Origin: Nostoc linckia z4
GTDB lineage: Bacteria > Cyanobacteriota > Cyanobacteriia > Cyanobacteriales > Nostocaceae
DNA: 64,000 nt
Direction of reading: 5' to 3'
NCBI RefSeq assembly: GCF_002608075.1
Contig: NZ_LAHA01000016.1
Span: 1-64,000, forward strand
Part shown: positions 25,800 through 34,955 of the stretch, piece after piece
Position numbering within the stretch: position 1 is the first letter of the stretch
Layout: the number at the start of each line of letters is the position of its first letter
The notes under the pieces: generated by a model
What the model was told of the DNA's origin: nothing
Databases searched by the model: none
The model's input: only the letters and a program-made list of their open reading frames with translations
Translations under genes and position numbers: made by a program

Positions 25800-28700
25800 C
25801 TACGCTTGAATGATAAAGTCGTTAGCATTCAAACTCGGAGCGCCAGTGAGAGTTGCAAATTGACCACCACTGCCAAAACCAGGCAAAATGCCATTTTGGT
25901 TATAGAACAAGCGCCCATTCACAGCATCGTAGACAATCTTGGCACTGCTGATGCCCTCTAAAATTGTCAGTTGGAACAGGTCGAAACCAATACTTTTAAA
26001 CTCACCTGCATTACTAAAACCATTTCCTGGAGTAGAACTAATTGCACTAAAGGTGGTTTTATCCAGTACAATCTTGTCGCCTTGGGAACGATTGAAGTCA
26101 GTAATGGTATCTACACCCACAGCAGAGGTGGCAAAGGCAGCAGAGGTATTGTAAAGGAATCTATCAGCACCAGTTCCACCCGTGAGTACGTCATTGCCAG
26201 CACCACCAACTAAAGTATCATTACCCGCGCCACCAATGAGAGTATCATTGCCAGTACCGCCGCGCAGATGGTCGTTGCCACTCTTGCCGTCGATTCTATC
26301 GTTACCCCCTTGACCATTAATGACATCGTTGGAGTTGTCAAAACCTGTGATGTTGTTGTTCAAGTTATTGAGGAATGTCACCGTGTTGGTGGTAAAGATG
26401 CTAGTGGGATTGGCATTGGCATCAATAACATCAAAGCTATCAGTGGGGCTGGTCTGTCCGTCAAACAGGATATTAGCTAAAGCGGGTCTAGTTCCAGATG
26501 CTGGCAAGTTATCCAGGTTTTGTAATTGGAAGTTTTGCAGGATGACTTTGGTATTGCTTGTGTCTTCAAAGGTAACTTCTAAGTTATTGACATTTTGAGT
26601 TAGTTGCAGATTTTTCGCAGTCAACCCACTACCGATAAATTGCAGCGTGTCAACATTGGCAATCACCGCTGCTGATGGATTTGACCCAGTGCCCACGCCG
26701 CCAAAGTCGGTAATGGTGTCGGTGCCATCCCCTGGACGAAACACAAATTTGTCTTGACCGCCGCCACCTGTCAGGATGTCATTACTAGCTAACCCATCGA
26801 TAATGTTGTTGCTAGCTGTGCCGACGAGGGTATCTGAATTGGGAGTTCCCGTCAGGTTGAGGGGAGTGACACTCAGCTTAAAGATATCGCTGACCTTGGC
26901 ATTGCCTGTGTCGGTAGCTGTAACTTTGATGTTAATGTTACCGACATTTGCTGCTGTGGGTGTGCCGCTGAAGGTGCGAGTCGTGGCATTGAAACTTAGC
27001 CACGACGGTAAAGGGTTACCGTTGTCAAGGGTGGCTGTGTAAATTAATGTATCGCCTGCATCGACATCAGCAAAGGTGTTGGCGGGAACGGTGAAGTTGA
27101 AGACACTATTTTCAATGGTAGTTTTGTCTGGAAGGGCATTTGCGAGAGTTGGCGCATCGTTAACACCGTTGATGGTGACGACAATGTTTCGGCTAGCTGT
27201 GCCGTCAACAGATTTAACAGTGAAGGTTTCAGCTTTAGTTTGACCAGCACGAAGATACTGCACCGCACTATTAGCAACGCTGTAGCTGTAGGCTCCGGCT
27301 TGAGTAATGCTGAGACTACCCAGATTACCTGTAGCTGATGTCACCGTGGTGTTGAAGATGTTCTGACCTGCATCGACATCGTTGACGGTGAGGGAACCTG
27401 TAGCTGTCAGGTTGGGGGTAGTTGCATCTTCTGTAACTGCTGCTGTGGCTGTGCCTGTGATGGTAGCTACGTCATTAACGGGGGTGACAGAGAAACTGCG
27501 GGTTTGTCCCGTTAAACTAGCTGTGCCATCAGTGACATTATAGGTGAGGGTGACAGTACCGTTAAAGTTGGCTGTTGGGGTGAAGGTATAAGTGCCATTA
27601 TTGTTATTGACTAATGTGCCGTTGTTGGCTGTTAAGTTGGCAACACTAAGGGTATCACCTGCATCGACATCGCTGAAACCTGCTAATAAGTCAGATGTAT
27701 TAATGGTGATGGAGGTATCTTCAGCAGTGTTGCTTAATGTGGCTGTGGGTGAACCTGTGGGTGCATCGTTAACACCGTTGATGGTGACGTTAACTGTAGC
27801 TGTGCTGGTGAGGCTACCATCGCTAATAGTATAAGTAAAACTATCGCTGCCAGTAGCTCCCACACTCAAGGACTCAAATTTACCGTTGGGGTTGTAGGCG
27901 AATGTGCCATTAGTATTGAGAGTTAATAACGCGCCAGAAGTTAAAGTAATTTGATTGCCTACATCAGCAGCATTACCGTTGACTGCACTAACAGTGAGGG
28001 TATCTCCTGTATCAGGGTCACTATCGTTGGTGAGAACATTACCGTTAACAGCAGTATCTTCATTGGTAGTAGCGTTGTCGTCTACAGCACTTGGGGAACT
28101 GTTTTGCACTTCATCATTAGCGGCAATGGTAACTGTGGCAGTGCTATTTGCACTGTTGATGGTATAACCTGTACCAGTAGCCAGGTTCAGTTTTAAGGTT
28201 TCATCTGCTTCGGTGGCGGTGTCGTCAACAGCACTCAGGTCAATATCAACAAAGCTTTGTCCAGCGGTAAATGTCACTGTCAAAGCACTACCAGAAACCG
28301 TAATGTTACCACCACTGAGGGTATAGTCGCTAGTAGAAGCTGTGCTGCTGCCATCAATGGTCAAGTTAACAGTTAAATTACCAGTGGGGTTAACGCGAGT
28401 CAAGCGGAAGACACCATTACTGCCGCCTTCATTGGCTATGGGTGTTAGTGCTGTAATGCCAAGACTGTTAATTATGCCGTAAACATTATCATTGTTGGTA
28501 GGAGTTCCCCCATCGTTAGCCGCATTATTGCCACTGAAAATAGGTGGTAACGGCTGAGAATTAATGTTAGAGATGGTGTTGGTGTTAGACTGCACGATGA
28601 AGATTGCCCCACCCAAGCCTTGACCTGGCCTACCATTTGCTCCACCTGTACCGCCTGTAGCCGTGTTGTTGCTAAAGCTGGTGTCGTTGAGAGTTAAAGA

Positions 28701-29594
28701 GCCACTACGGACGAAGATACCACCCCCCATGCCAGCACCACCGCCGCCACCGAAAGAGCCGCCTCTGCCAGCACCAAAGCCACCTGCGCCATATTCATTG
28801 CTACCACCGCCGCCATAGCCGCCTGTGTTCACATAGCCCCCGGTACTACCGGCGCCACCACCGAAGCCGCCAAAGCCACCACCGCGCAAGCCATAGCCAC
28901 CGCCACCGCCGAAACCGCCATAGCCACCAAAGGGGCCCTGAGGTCCAGGAGTTCCGACACCAGCACCACCACCACCACCGAAGCCGCCTCTTCCAGCAAT
29001 TCCGTTACTGGTAGCCGCACCTCCATAGCCACCGTAGTTGCCGTTACCGCCGTAAGCACCATTGTTGTTAGTGCTAGAAGCAAACAGTCCGCCACCGCCG
29101 CCACCGCCGGCGTTACCAAACATTCCGCCGCCGCCGCCGCCACCACCACCGTAGCCGCCATTACCGCCTTGCGCTACGTTATTAGTAAAAGCGACATTGG
29201 TTAGGGAAACATTACCATCATAGATAAACAAGCCACCGCCCATACCAGCACCGCCACCGCCGCCGGAACCACCATTTCCCCCCTTGGCGCGTCCGTTGGT
29301 GATAGTCAAATCAGAAATACCGACGGTTCCCGATAGGATGAATAGGGGGCGCACGTCGCCGTTATCGTTGATGCCGTTGTTATTGACATCGCCGCTAATG
29401 CTGTGGTTATTGCCCACAATGGTGATGTTGCTGTTCACTAGCGTCTTTACTACTCCAGTAAAACGCACATCGTTATTAATGGTAATGGTGTCATCCCCTC
29501 CAAGTTGGTTCGCTTGGAGAATGGCATAACTGAGGGTGCCTGCGGTATCTCCTAAACCGTTATCAGTGGTTTGGTTAACAATGAAATTTGTCAT
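25800..29594 (-). CDS. Giant secreted protein: Gly-rich beta-helix, Calx-beta, cadherin-like and RTX repeats
   Basis: A 1264-residue acidic protein without a Sec signal. The N-terminus ([20 protein letters not shown]) opens a CSLREA/beta-helix-like part that is interrupted by an extreme Gly/Asn-rich region (about 105-310). A Calx-beta domain (about 385-490, [14 protein letters not shown]) follows. Several VCBS/cadherin-like modules (about 500-900, [20 protein letters not shown]) and a CADG-type module come next. RTX nonapeptides then bind calcium ([20 protein letters not shown], about 1120-1160), and a peptidase-M10-like C-terminal unit ends in [11 protein letters not shown] proteins without an N-terminal signal usually leave by type I secretion through a C-terminal signal. 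A ribosome-binding site AGGAAA precedes the ATG. An adhesin or matrix role is inferred. No transporter for it is seen in the window. Confidence 0.85.
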   Translation of the reverse strand: MTNFIVNQTTDNGLGDTAGTLSYAILQANQLGGDDTITINNDVRFTGVVKTLVNSNITIVGNNHSISGDVNNNGINDNGDVRPLFILSGTVGISDLTITNGRAKGGNGGSGGGGGAGMGGGLFIYDGNVSLTNVAFTNNVAQGGNGGYGGGGGGGGGMFGNAGGGGGGGLFASSTNNNGAYGGNGNYGGYGGAATSNGIAGRGGFGGGGGAGVGTPGPQGPFGGYGGFGGGGGYGLRGGGFGGFGGGAGSTGGYVNTGGYGGGGSNEYGAGGFGAGRGGSFGGGGGAGMGGGIFVRSGSLTLNDTSFSNNTATGGTGGANGRPGQGLGGAIFIVQSNTNTISNINSQPLPPIFSGNNAANDGGTPTNNDNVYGIINSLGITALTPIANEGGSNGVFRLTRVNPTGNLTVNLTIDGSSTASTSDYTLSGGNITVSGSALTVTFTAGQSFVDIDLSAVDDTATEADETLKLNLATGTGYTINSANSTATVTIAANDEVQNSSPSAVDDNATTNEDTAVNGNVLTNDSDPDTGDTLTVSAVNGNAADVGNQITLTSGALLTLNTNGTFAYNPNGKFESLSVGATGSDSFTYTISDGSLTSTATVNVTINGVNDAPTGSPTATLSNTAEDTSITINTSDLLAGFSDVDAGDTLSVANLTANNGTLVNNNNGTYTFTPTANFNGTVTLTYNVTDGTASLTGQTRSFSVTPVNDVATITGTATAAVTEDATTPNLTATGSLTVNDVDAGQNIFNTTVTSATGNLGSLSITQAGAYSYSVANSAVQYLRAGQTKAETFTVKSVDGTASRNIVVTINGVNDAPTLANALPDKTTIENSVFNFTVPANTFADVDAGDTLIYTATLDNGNPLPSWLSFNATTRTFSGTPTAANVGNINIKVTATDTGNAKVSDIFKLSVTPLNLTGTPNSDTLVGTASNNIIDGLASNDILTGGGGQDKFVFRPGDGTDTITDFGGVGTGSNPSAAVIANVDTLQFIGSGLTAKNLQLTQNVNNLEVTFEDTSNTKVILQNFQLQNLDNLPASGTRPALANILFDGQTSPTDSFDVIDANANPTSIFTTNTVTFLNNLNNNITGFDNSNDVINGQGGNDRIDGKSGNDHLRGGTGNDTLIGGAGNDTLVGGAGNDVLTGGTGADRFLYNTSAAFATSAVGVDTITDFNRSQGDKIVLDKTTFSAISSTPGNGFSNAGEFKSIGFDLFQLTILEGISSAKIVYDAVNGRLFYNQNGILPGFGSGGQFATLTGAPSLNANDFIIQA

Positions 29595-29656
29595 TTGATT
29601 GATTTCCTTTGGTGTTAGGTAAATGAGAAGAAAATGCGTTTCTTTGCTGGGCTTTT

Positions 29657-29689
29657 AGATCCCCGACTTCTTTAAGAAGTCGGGGATCT
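29657..29689. terminator. Perfect 16-bp hairpin between two minus-strand genes
   Basis: AGATCCCCGACTTCTT and its exact complement flank one T. The hairpin lies between the stop of the sulfotransferase gene (29704) and the start of the giant RTX gene (29594), so it may terminate or attenuate transcription. There is no T-run after it on the minus strand. It may instead be one of the dispersed palindromes. Confidence 0.5.
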
Positions 29690-29703
29690 GACCTTTGAGA
29701 TTC

Positions 29704-30552
29704 TTAGCTTGATGAATTCGCTGCGGGTATCGGCTGGGCGACAATCACATTTGCTCGGCTATTGCTGGGGTTTTGCCAAAAAGACAACCCATCATATTGA
29801 GTAAATAAATCCGGTGGTAAGATTGTCGATCGCGGTTTAAACTCAACTTTGGCACGCACTCGATGTAACCCTTTGGTATTCAGCCGCGAATCAAATTCCT
29901 CGGCTTCATATTCCACATGGTCAAAATCATGGTCAAAGGGTTCTTCTTCGATGAATTGATAAATCAGTGATAGGGTTTTATCTGGTGCTTGGGTTAATAA
30001 GTCATAGTCCACTAAAAGTAAACAAGCACTGTGTTCGCTATAAAACGCTTCCTTGAGAGCGTTATAAGCAAACCCGACTAACCTTCCCCCACCACTCAAA
30101 GCTTCCGTGCGGGTGTAAACTGTGGAACGTTCGCCATAATTGTTAAACATCCGCGACACATCAAAGGCGTTTTTTCTAATTAGCCGTTCGATGCTATCCA
30201 TAATCCAAGCCACATTCCGCACGCAGCAAATCACCTTGGAGTCAGGAAATAACTCGTGAATTAAGGACAATTTGCTACACCACAAGCGGTTAGTGTCGAA
30301 GATGACTTCTTTATCGGCTTGGGGCTGGTAGAATGTGGAAAATATCGTTAAGGTTAACGCCCGTTTTTGCTCTGGGGTGATAAAGACAGAATATTCGTTG
30401 TCTTCGCTCATTGCTTCTAGCATTCGGTTCACCAAACTCCCGACAGGGCTGGTCATACTGGCATAAAATCGCGGATTTTGTCGCAGTAAGGCTCCGAGTA
30501 AGGTGGAACCGGAACGAGGTAAGCCGGAGATAAAGTGGATTTTGGCAGTCAT
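29704..30552 (-). CDS. Sulfotransferase family protein
   Basis: A 282-residue cytosolic protein. The N-terminal GLPRSGSTLLGALL (about 9-22) is the 5'-phosphosulfate-binding loop of PAPS-dependent sulfotransferases. The second motif region, CCVRNVAWIMDSIERLIRKN (about 109-128), provides the 3'-phosphate-binding Arg/Ser-type residues. The reaction would be transfer of a sulfo group from PAPS to a hydroxyl or amine acceptor, which cannot be named. It is preceded by promoter cassette A, on the correct strand, and sits within the exported-protein island. Sulfation of an exported polymer is possible but speculative. Confidence 0.8.
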   Translation of the reverse strand: MTAKIHFISGLPRSGSTLLGALLRQNPRFYASMTSPVGSLVNRMLEAMSEDNEYSVFITPEQKRALTLTIFSTFYQPQADKEVIFDTNRLWCSKLSLIHELFPDSKVICCVRNVAWIMDSIERLIRKNAFDVSRMFNNYGERSTVYTRTEALSGGGRLVGFAYNALKEAFYSEHSACLLLVDYDLLTQAPDKTLSLIYQFIEEEPFDHDFDHVEYEAEEFDSRLNTKGLHRVRAKVEFKPRSTILPPDLFTQYDGLSFWQNPSNSRANVIVAQPIPAANSSS

Positions 30553-30660
30553 TACGGTTAATTAGCTTTGATTTGTTGCCTTGATATATGAAGCTTTTGC
30601 ACCTATGCGCTTTGCTTGCACAGGCTAGGCAGTTGTGGCAATTTTGCTGTTAGCAACTGG

Positions 30661-30727
30661 ATTATATGGCGATCGCTCCAATCACCGCATCGGACAAAGA
30701 TCCAAGTTTTCACTAGGATCTTTGTCC
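30661..30727 (-). promoter_or_regulatory. Promoter cassette copy A (hairpin plus TATAAT)
   Basis: On the minus strand the hairpin GGACAAAGATCC/GGATCTTTGTCC (30692-30727, 12-nt loop) is followed by a HIP1 site and a TATAAT box (30666-30661). A conserved leader with ACAGCAAAATT comes next. The sulfotransferase ATG lies 109 bp further on. The same order is seen at 32060, 33465 and 40226. A fifth, degenerate copy is at 34956. Promoter activity is inferred from conservation and orientation. Confidence 0.6.
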
Positions 30728-30788
30728 TATATAATTAATATTTATGCTGCTTGATGTAAGTGATAATTAGCACCATTACTTAAAGATT

Positions 30789-31005
30789 GCACCAAGCGAA
30801 TTTGTGCAACTTCAATGCCACAAAGGTGTAACCCAATGCAATCAAGGTGCAGATTAATGCAATCAAAGTGCAAATCAATACATCAAAGTTGCAAACCGAT
30901 GTAACAAAGGTGCAAATCAATACATCAAAGTTGCTCTTGAATACAACAAAGGTGCGGGTCGATGTAACTCAATTGCAAGCTAATGCAACAAAGGTGCAAG
31001 AAGGC
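30789..31005. repeat. 21-bp repeat array (array 2, degenerate)
   Basis: Nine or ten imperfect 21-bp units of the type ATGCAATCAAAGTGCAAATC and ATACATCAAAGTTGCAAACC. It is closely similar in unit order to arrays 3 and 4. It lies directly upstream, in minus-strand sense, of promoter cassette A. An open frame (30847-31125) runs through it but looks like a by-product of the 21-bp period. Confidence 0.8.
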
Positions 31006-31349
31006 ACAAGGAAAATCTTTCTAAATAGGCGTGAATTCGATGTACAGGATTTTTACCTCACCCCCCCCTTATCAAGGGGGGAAACAGAAAATCTAGTGGT
31101 TCATCGCATTAGTTACGAGGGGTAAATAAGTTTGTAGTTAGGACTTTAGTCCTTGATTTTTAAGCACTGAAGTGCTTACTACAAACTCATCAAAATTAAT
31201 GCGATAGACCATTAGTTCTCTCCCCTTTCTAAGGGGAGGGTTAGGGTGGGGTAATTCGACTTATATGTACACCGTAGCCTTGCCAAAGGCAGGATACCGC
31301 ATGGCGAGTGGGCTATGTGCCGCAAACATTTTTTGAAACGCTATAAATA
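31006..31349. other. Repeat-filled intergenic DNA
   Basis: No gene is supported here. At 31127-31190 there is a dispersed repeat with two small palindromes, GGACTTTAGTCC and AGCACTGAAGTGCT, within complementary ends TTTGTAGT and ACTACAAA. C-rich and G-rich stretches around 31063-31082 and 31205-31250 are partly complementary, and ATTCGA...TGTACA motifs recur near 31033 and 31256. The whole block may be a decayed inverted-repeat element. Confidence 0.5.
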
Positions 31350-31916
31350 CTACGGTTTTAGTACATTATCAGCAAACTGTCCTTTCACATTTCCTGCGGG
31401 AGAATACTGACAAACTACATAGACGCCATCGTACTTAGTACCGTCAATCGTTGCAGGGCCGGGTGCAGCACCGCAGCCTACTTTGGTACTGCCTTTCCAG
31501 ACTACTTGAGTAAAGTGCCCGGTTGCGCCAGAAAATACAGGGTTGTTGTAGTCGTAGTCTTTAATTTCACTGTACCACTCGTCAACTGCTGTGCTACCTA
31601 AGCTTGCTGAGTCTCCACCCCAGTAGATGTTCTCTCCGACATTGTTGCGATTGGTACTGTGTTCTAAGTCACCTTTAGCTGCTATGGTTTGTGCCCAAGC
31701 TTGGGCGCTCTCGTTGAGAGTATTATCGATGGTGACGTTAGGACTTTTATGCTTGGCTCGATGAGTGTTGTGTGCAGATACAGCATCGCTACGCAACTTG
31801 GCTAAGTCAATAGATGTCTGTCCTAAAACAAGGCGATTAGCGATTGTTGCTCCAGTGAATGCAATAGCTAAAGTTGTAGCTGTTGTTAAGGTTAGAGTCG
31901 AAAAGAATTTATTCAT
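31350..31916 (-). CDS. Exported CAP domain protein (SCP/PR-1 family)
   Basis: A 188-residue protein if started at the ATG at 31916, which begins a clear signal peptide (MNKFFSTLTLTTATTLAIAF). A longer frame to 31994 lacks a plausible start for export. The CAP domain covers about residues 40-185: AVSAHNTHRAKHKSPNV (first His), GENIYWGG (Glu), HFTQVVWKGSTKVGCGAA (second His and the family signature) and YVVCQYSPAGNVKGQF. All four cavity residues are seen. Bacterial CAP proteins are extracellular and of varied, mostly unknown function. Promoter cassette B lies 144 bp upstream. Confidence 0.85.
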   Translation of the reverse strand: MNKFFSTLTLTTATTLAIAFTGATIANRLVLGQTSIDLAKLRSDAVSAHNTHRAKHKSPNVTIDNTLNESAQAWAQTIAAKGDLEHSTNRNNVGENIYWGGDSASLGSTAVDEWYSEIKDYDYNNPVFSGATGHFTQVVWKGSTKVGCGAAPGPATIDGTKYDGVYVVCQYSPAGNVKGQFADNVLKP

Positions 31917-32059
31917 GGTTTTGTCTGTAGTTAAGTTAACTTTCCAAGTCAATGCAACTAAAGTGCAACTTGGGGAAAAAGGCACAAGATTCATCGCTTC
32001 ATCAGTTGAGCGATCGTTTTTTAGTTAGGTAATTACCTAAATTTGCTGTAGCGAAATGG

Positions 32060-32126
32060 ATTATATAGCGATCGCTTTTGTGAGCGCATCGAACAAAGAT
32101 CCAAGTTTTGACTAGAATCTTTGTCC
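32060..32126 (-). promoter_or_regulatory. Promoter cassette copy B
   Basis: The hairpin arms are GAACAAAGATCC (32091-32102) and GAATCTTTGTCC (32115-32126). Each arm has one change relative to copy A. On the minus strand they are followed by GCGATCGC and TATAAT (32065-32060). The leader with TACAGCAAATTTAGGTAATT leads to the CAP gene. A matching leader, TTTACGTAATTACCTAA, precedes the gene at 40182. Confidence 0.6.
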
Positions 32127-32185
32127 TATATAATTAATGCTTATGCTGGTTTGTTTAAGTAACAATTGCTACCGCTACTTAAAGA

Positions 32186-32425
32186 TTGTGCCAAGTTAAT
32201 TTGTGCAATTTCAATGCCATAAAGTCGCAACCCAATGCGATCGAGGTGCAAATAAATACATCAAAGTTGCAAGCCGATGTAACAAAGGTGCAAGTCAATA
32301 CATCAAAGTTGCTCTTGAATACAATAAAGGTGCGGGTCGATATAACTCAATTGCAAGCTAATGCAACTAAAGTGCAGGCCGATGCAACAAAGATGCAAGT
32401 CGATGCAACTAAGGTGCAGGGGAAG
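32186..32425. repeat. 21-bp repeat array (array 3)
   Basis: About eleven imperfect 21-bp units, with the same unit order as array 2 and part of array 4, including the rarer GTTGCTCTTGAATACAACAAA-like unit. It is followed, towards higher coordinates, by a short GTGGGCAAAC/TTGCCCAC inverted repeat and the family 3 insertion at 32462. Confidence 0.8.
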
Positions 32426-32461
32426 TGGGCAAACATTTGCCCACCCAAATGACTTAAACAG

Positions 32462-32601
32462 ACGTGAGTTCGACAAGCCCTTTTTTGACCTCTCCCCCAA
32501 CCCCTCTTGGACGCGGAGAGGGGAGACCCTAATTTCTCGTTGCTCCTCCCTTTCCCCGTGGGAGAGGGAGGTTGGGAGGGAGAGGTTTATCGAACTCACG
32601 T
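32462..32601. mobile_element. MITE-like insertion, family 3, with 7-bp target duplication
   Basis: A 140-bp insert with terminal inverted repeats ACGTGAGTTCGA and TCGAACTCACGT. It is flanked by direct repeats TAAACAG (32455-32461 and 32602-32608). The uninterrupted homologous site at 35432-35438 has a single TAAACAG, so the insertion and its target duplication are seen directly. The insertion lies at the stop codon of the truncated RTX copy and leaves the TAA intact. Confidence 0.85.
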
Positions 32602-32988
32602 TAAACAGAGACAAAGTTGCTTTGTGTCAGCGTCGTGGTATTAAAGCCAGTCAGCACTGCTAAAGTTTGATTGCCTAAGCTAATCTGATTACCAGAAAAA
32701 GACAACTGAGTAAAACTCAAACCAAACAAACCAATCTTGTCGCCCTCACCTAAACTAAAATCAGTAATCGTTTCCCGACCTGCGGCTTTCTCCAACACAA
32801 AAGTATCGCTACCAGTACCGCCAGTTAAGTTATCATCTCCCTTGTCACCGTCGAGGAAATCGTTACCCGCACCGCCAACAAGTAAATCTTGACCGTTACC
32901 ACCAATTAGACTATCGTTTCCGTCACCGCCATAGAGTTTGTCATCACCATTATCACCTTCAAGACGGTCATTACCGGCATCACCATAC
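32601..32988 (-). pseudogene. Truncated copy of the 3' end of the giant FG-GAP/RTX gene
   Basis: The minus strand encodes about 128 residues that nearly match the last 128 residues of the protein at 35431-39330. It carries RTX repeats and the end [15 protein letters not shown] to QSNFVSV with stop. Differences are few (for example SLSGLSF to GLFGLSF, SDIFVL to SDTFVL). The similarity stops abruptly at 32988 (CATCACCATAC then unrelated TATGAAGC). There is no start codon or upstream module, so it is a gene fragment left by duplication or deletion. Confidence 0.88.
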
Positions 32989-33033
32989 TATGAAGCTATG
33001 GGATTAAACAATGCAAGGTCTATGATTGCTGGT

Positions 33034-33417
33034 TTAATACTTCCAATCAAAGTAACTCACCAACTTTTGAGCCGATACGCCACTGTTGACACAAAGCCAT
33101 TCTATTGTTGTGGTGAACTCTGGATTCGTTTGAACTTGCTTGTTGCCAGTTTTCAAAACAAAGTCATTCGTTTGACATAGGTTGCGTAACTTAGGATAAA
33201 CGCCTGACTGCCAAGTAGCCGAACTAACAGGGCCACACGTTCCTCTTGACCCCGTAATCCCATAGTTGTAGCCATCAGCTGGCCAGAGTTTAGTGATTTT
33301 GCATTCAGGAATTGTTGATATCTTTAAGGTCACGTCTTTTGAGTCAGCCAAAGCAGATGTAGTAAACAGTGGCAATCCAATTGCAACAGAAGTAAGTAGT
33401 AGAGTCACTCGATTCAT
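33034..33417 (-). CDS. Small exported Cys-containing protein
   Basis: A 127-residue protein with a signal peptide (MNRVTLLLTSVAIGLPLFTT, cleavage probably after SALA). The mature part of about 103 residues has four Cys (in PECKITK, GTCGPV, NLCQTN and WLCVNS), so two disulfides are possible. No family is recognised. It is preceded 48 bp upstream by the TATAAT of promoter cassette C. Its 3' end abuts the break point of the truncated RTX fragment. Confidence 0.65.
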   Translation of the reverse strand: MNRVTLLLTSVAIGLPLFTTSALADSKDVTLKISTIPECKITKLWPADGYNYGITGSRGTCGPVSSATWQSGVYPKLRNLCQTNDFVLKTGNKQVQTNPEFTTTIEWLCVNSGVSAQKLVSYFDWKY

Positions 33418-33464
33418 AATGTTAGTATCCCCTTATAAGTAACAATTTTGCTGTGGTGAAGTGA

Positions 33465-33531
33465 ATTATAGAGCAATCATTTTAATCACCGCATCGGACA
33501 AAGATCCAAGTTTTGACTAGGATCTTTGTCC
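33465..33531 (-). promoter_or_regulatory. Promoter cassette copy C
   Basis: Perfect hairpin arms GGACAAAGATCC (33496-33507) and GGATCTTTGTCC (33520-33531). On the minus strand TATAAT is at 33470-33465, then a leader with CACAGCAAAATTG to the ATG at 33417. The HIP1 site is altered (GAGCAATCAT). The 48-bp distance from TATAAT to ATG is normal for a promoter with a short leader. Confidence 0.62.
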
Positions 33532-33694
33532 TATATAATTAATACTTATGTGAATCACTAGAGGAGCGTAGGCGTAAGCCTTGTTGTTGACATCGCTAAA
33601 CCTTTGACTATGTTGGTTTCAAGCTAGAATTCCACGGGATGTCGATCTAGATTGAGAATATGATGTTTCTAGAGCCAGCAATTAAAAACTGAAA

Positions 33695-34078
33695 ATGACA
33701 GCATATGCCCTAAATTTACCTGACCAGTTGAAGCTTGAAATTGAGCAATTAGCTCAGAGTCAGGGGATTTCGGTTGACCAATTTATTCTGTGGGCTGTAA
33801 CAGAAAAAGTAAGTACCCTGAAAGCATCTTTTCCACAAATTGCTTATCGTCAGGGAGGCAATGGGCAACTTGTACCAGTCATCAAAGGGACGGCAATTCG
33901 AGTGCAGACTGTGGTCATCGCTTCCCAAAAATGGGGTATGAGTCCAACTCAGATTGCTGATGAGTATGAGCTTACTGAAGGACAGGTAAAAGAAGCTTTG
34001 AGTTTTTATGTAGTAAATAAGGGGCAGATTGACGCAGCGATCGCTTCTGAGCAATCCTTAGAAATTGCCAATGGTTAA
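33695..34078 (+). CDS. DUF433 family antitoxin
   Basis: A 127-residue protein. The N-terminal half (LNLPDQLKLEIEQLAQSQGI) resembles a ribbon-helix-helix-like antitoxin start. The C-terminal half carries the DUF433 helix-turn-helix: VIKGTAIRVQTVVIASQKWG, then MSPTQIADEYELTEGQVKEAL (about 86-106). DUF433 proteins are the antitoxins of pairs with DUF5615 PIN-like toxins. The next gene overlaps it by 8 bp, as expected for such a pair. It would bind and neutralise the toxin and repress its own promoter. Confidence 0.85.
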   Translation: MTAYALNLPDQLKLEIEQLAQSQGISVDQFILWAVTEKVSTLKASFPQIAYRQGGNGQLVPVIKGTAIRVQTVVIASQKWGMSPTQIADEYELTEGQVKEALSFYVVNKGQIDAAIASEQSLEIANG

Positions 34079-34427
34079 ACTCAAACTTCATCTGGATGCA
34101 GATACCTCCAGTAAATCGCTGCATTCAGCATTGATGTCTAAAGGGCATGATGTTACTCGTACACCAAATGAGTGGATGCCTTTAGATGCTAGTGATGAAA
34201 CTCAATTATTACGCGCAACTGCTCAGGGCAGATGTATCTTTACTTTCAACGTGAGAGACTTTATTGTTCTAGCACAACAGTATCCGCAACATGGCGGTAT
34301 TATCCTTGCTGCTCAGAATAGTTGGTCACTTTCAGATTTGATTGCGGCATTAGATTGCCTATTATCTGAGGCAGAAGCAGCAGATTGGGTTGGTCAAGTA
34401 GATTGGCTCAATCGGTGGCGAAAGTAG
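34071..34427 (+). CDS. DUF5615 PIN-like toxin
   Basis: A 118-residue protein from the ATG at 34071, which overlaps the antitoxin stop codon; an alternative ATG at 34065 adds two residues. Features of the PIN-like fold are KLHLDADTSSKSLHSAL (first Asp pair), DASDETQLLRATAQGRCIFTFNVRDF (second acidic cluster and the N-x-RDF motif) and a C-terminal helix. A role as an RNase toxin follows from the family. The 3' end of this gene overlaps a vapC remnant on the other strand. Confidence 0.82.
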   Translation: MVKLKLHLDADTSSKSLHSALMSKGHDVTRTPNEWMPLDASDETQLLRATAQGRCIFTFNVRDFIVLAQQYPQHGGIILAAQNSWSLSDLIAALDCLLSEAEAADWVGQVDWLNRWRK

Positions 34428-34530
34428 TTATTTCGTTTCGGCTTTGATCCTCCACAGACCTCAATCGCTCAATTACATTTAGCTGTCCAGCATAAAGATG
34501 AGTGAGGGTGTCTGTATCGAGCAAATGCAT
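34408..34530 (-). pseudogene. Truncated vapC (PIN domain toxin) remnant
   Basis: From the ATG at 34530, which overlaps the stop of the antitoxin-like gene (TAATG), the minus strand encodes 40 residues starting MHLLDTDTLTHLYAGQ. These are the first beta-alpha unit of a VapC PIN domain with its first catalytic Asp. The similarity stops after about RNEITT and the frame ends at 34408, inside the 3' end of the DUF5615 gene. About two thirds of the toxin is missing. Confidence 0.65.
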
Positions 34531-34829
34531 TAAGCCTCAGACTCCGCATCGACTTCAGAACGTTCTCTGTCCTGGTAAATTTTTGCTCTTAAATCTGCAA
34601 GAGTATCATCATCGGCTAAAGCGCCTACTTGTTGAAGCAGAACAGCCCGACTACTTTTTGAACGTAGCCAATCGTCAATTGCCGCTTTTAAAAATCTCCA
34701 GTCGTTTTCAATTTTGCGACCTGGAATATTCCCAAGCATTGTTTGATGCACAATTGTTTGAGTTGGTAGTCTTAGGTATGCTGAAACTTCTTCAAGAGTG
34801 AGAATATCTGGTAGTATTACTTGCTCCAT
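34530..34829 (-). CDS. Helix-turn-helix protein (excisionase/VapB-like antitoxin)
   Basis: A 99-residue protein. Residues 8-55 (ILTLEEVSAYLRLPTQTIVH, then IPGRKIENDWRFLKAAIDDW) form the MerR/excisionase-type helix-turn-helix (HTH_17). A charged C-terminal tail (DDTLADLRAKIYQDRERSE) would be the toxin-binding part. Its stop overlaps the start of the vapC remnant by one base, as in a toxin-antitoxin operon. With the toxin truncated it is probably an orphan antitoxin. A degenerate promoter cassette (copy D) lies about 127 bp upstream. Confidence 0.75.
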   Translation of the reverse strand: MEQVILPDILTLEEVSAYLRLPTQTIVHQTMLGNIPGRKIENDWRFLKAAIDDWLRSKSSRAVLLQQVGALADDDTLADLRAKIYQDRERSEVDAESEA

Positions 34830-34955
34830 AACTCACTAATGCCTGACTTTATCTAAATTTATCGTAAAAGTCTGTAGAAGAGAACGGATTTGCGGCATTT
34901 TGTTATTAAGCGTTTTTTCATCGCACTTCTTAGCGATCGCCCCGATCGCCGCATC

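Noticed and set aside
26776-29529. Plus-strand and alternative frames opposite the giant RTX gene at 25800
   Set aside because: Same reason: they are by-products of Gly-, Thr- and Val-rich repeats on the coding strand.
30847-31125. Heptapeptide-repeat protein genes in the 21-bp arrays (also 32186-32452 and 35226-35474)
   Set aside because: Several frames are open at once in each array, array 5 has stops, and flanking residues are not conserved. A coding role is not excluded but is not supported.
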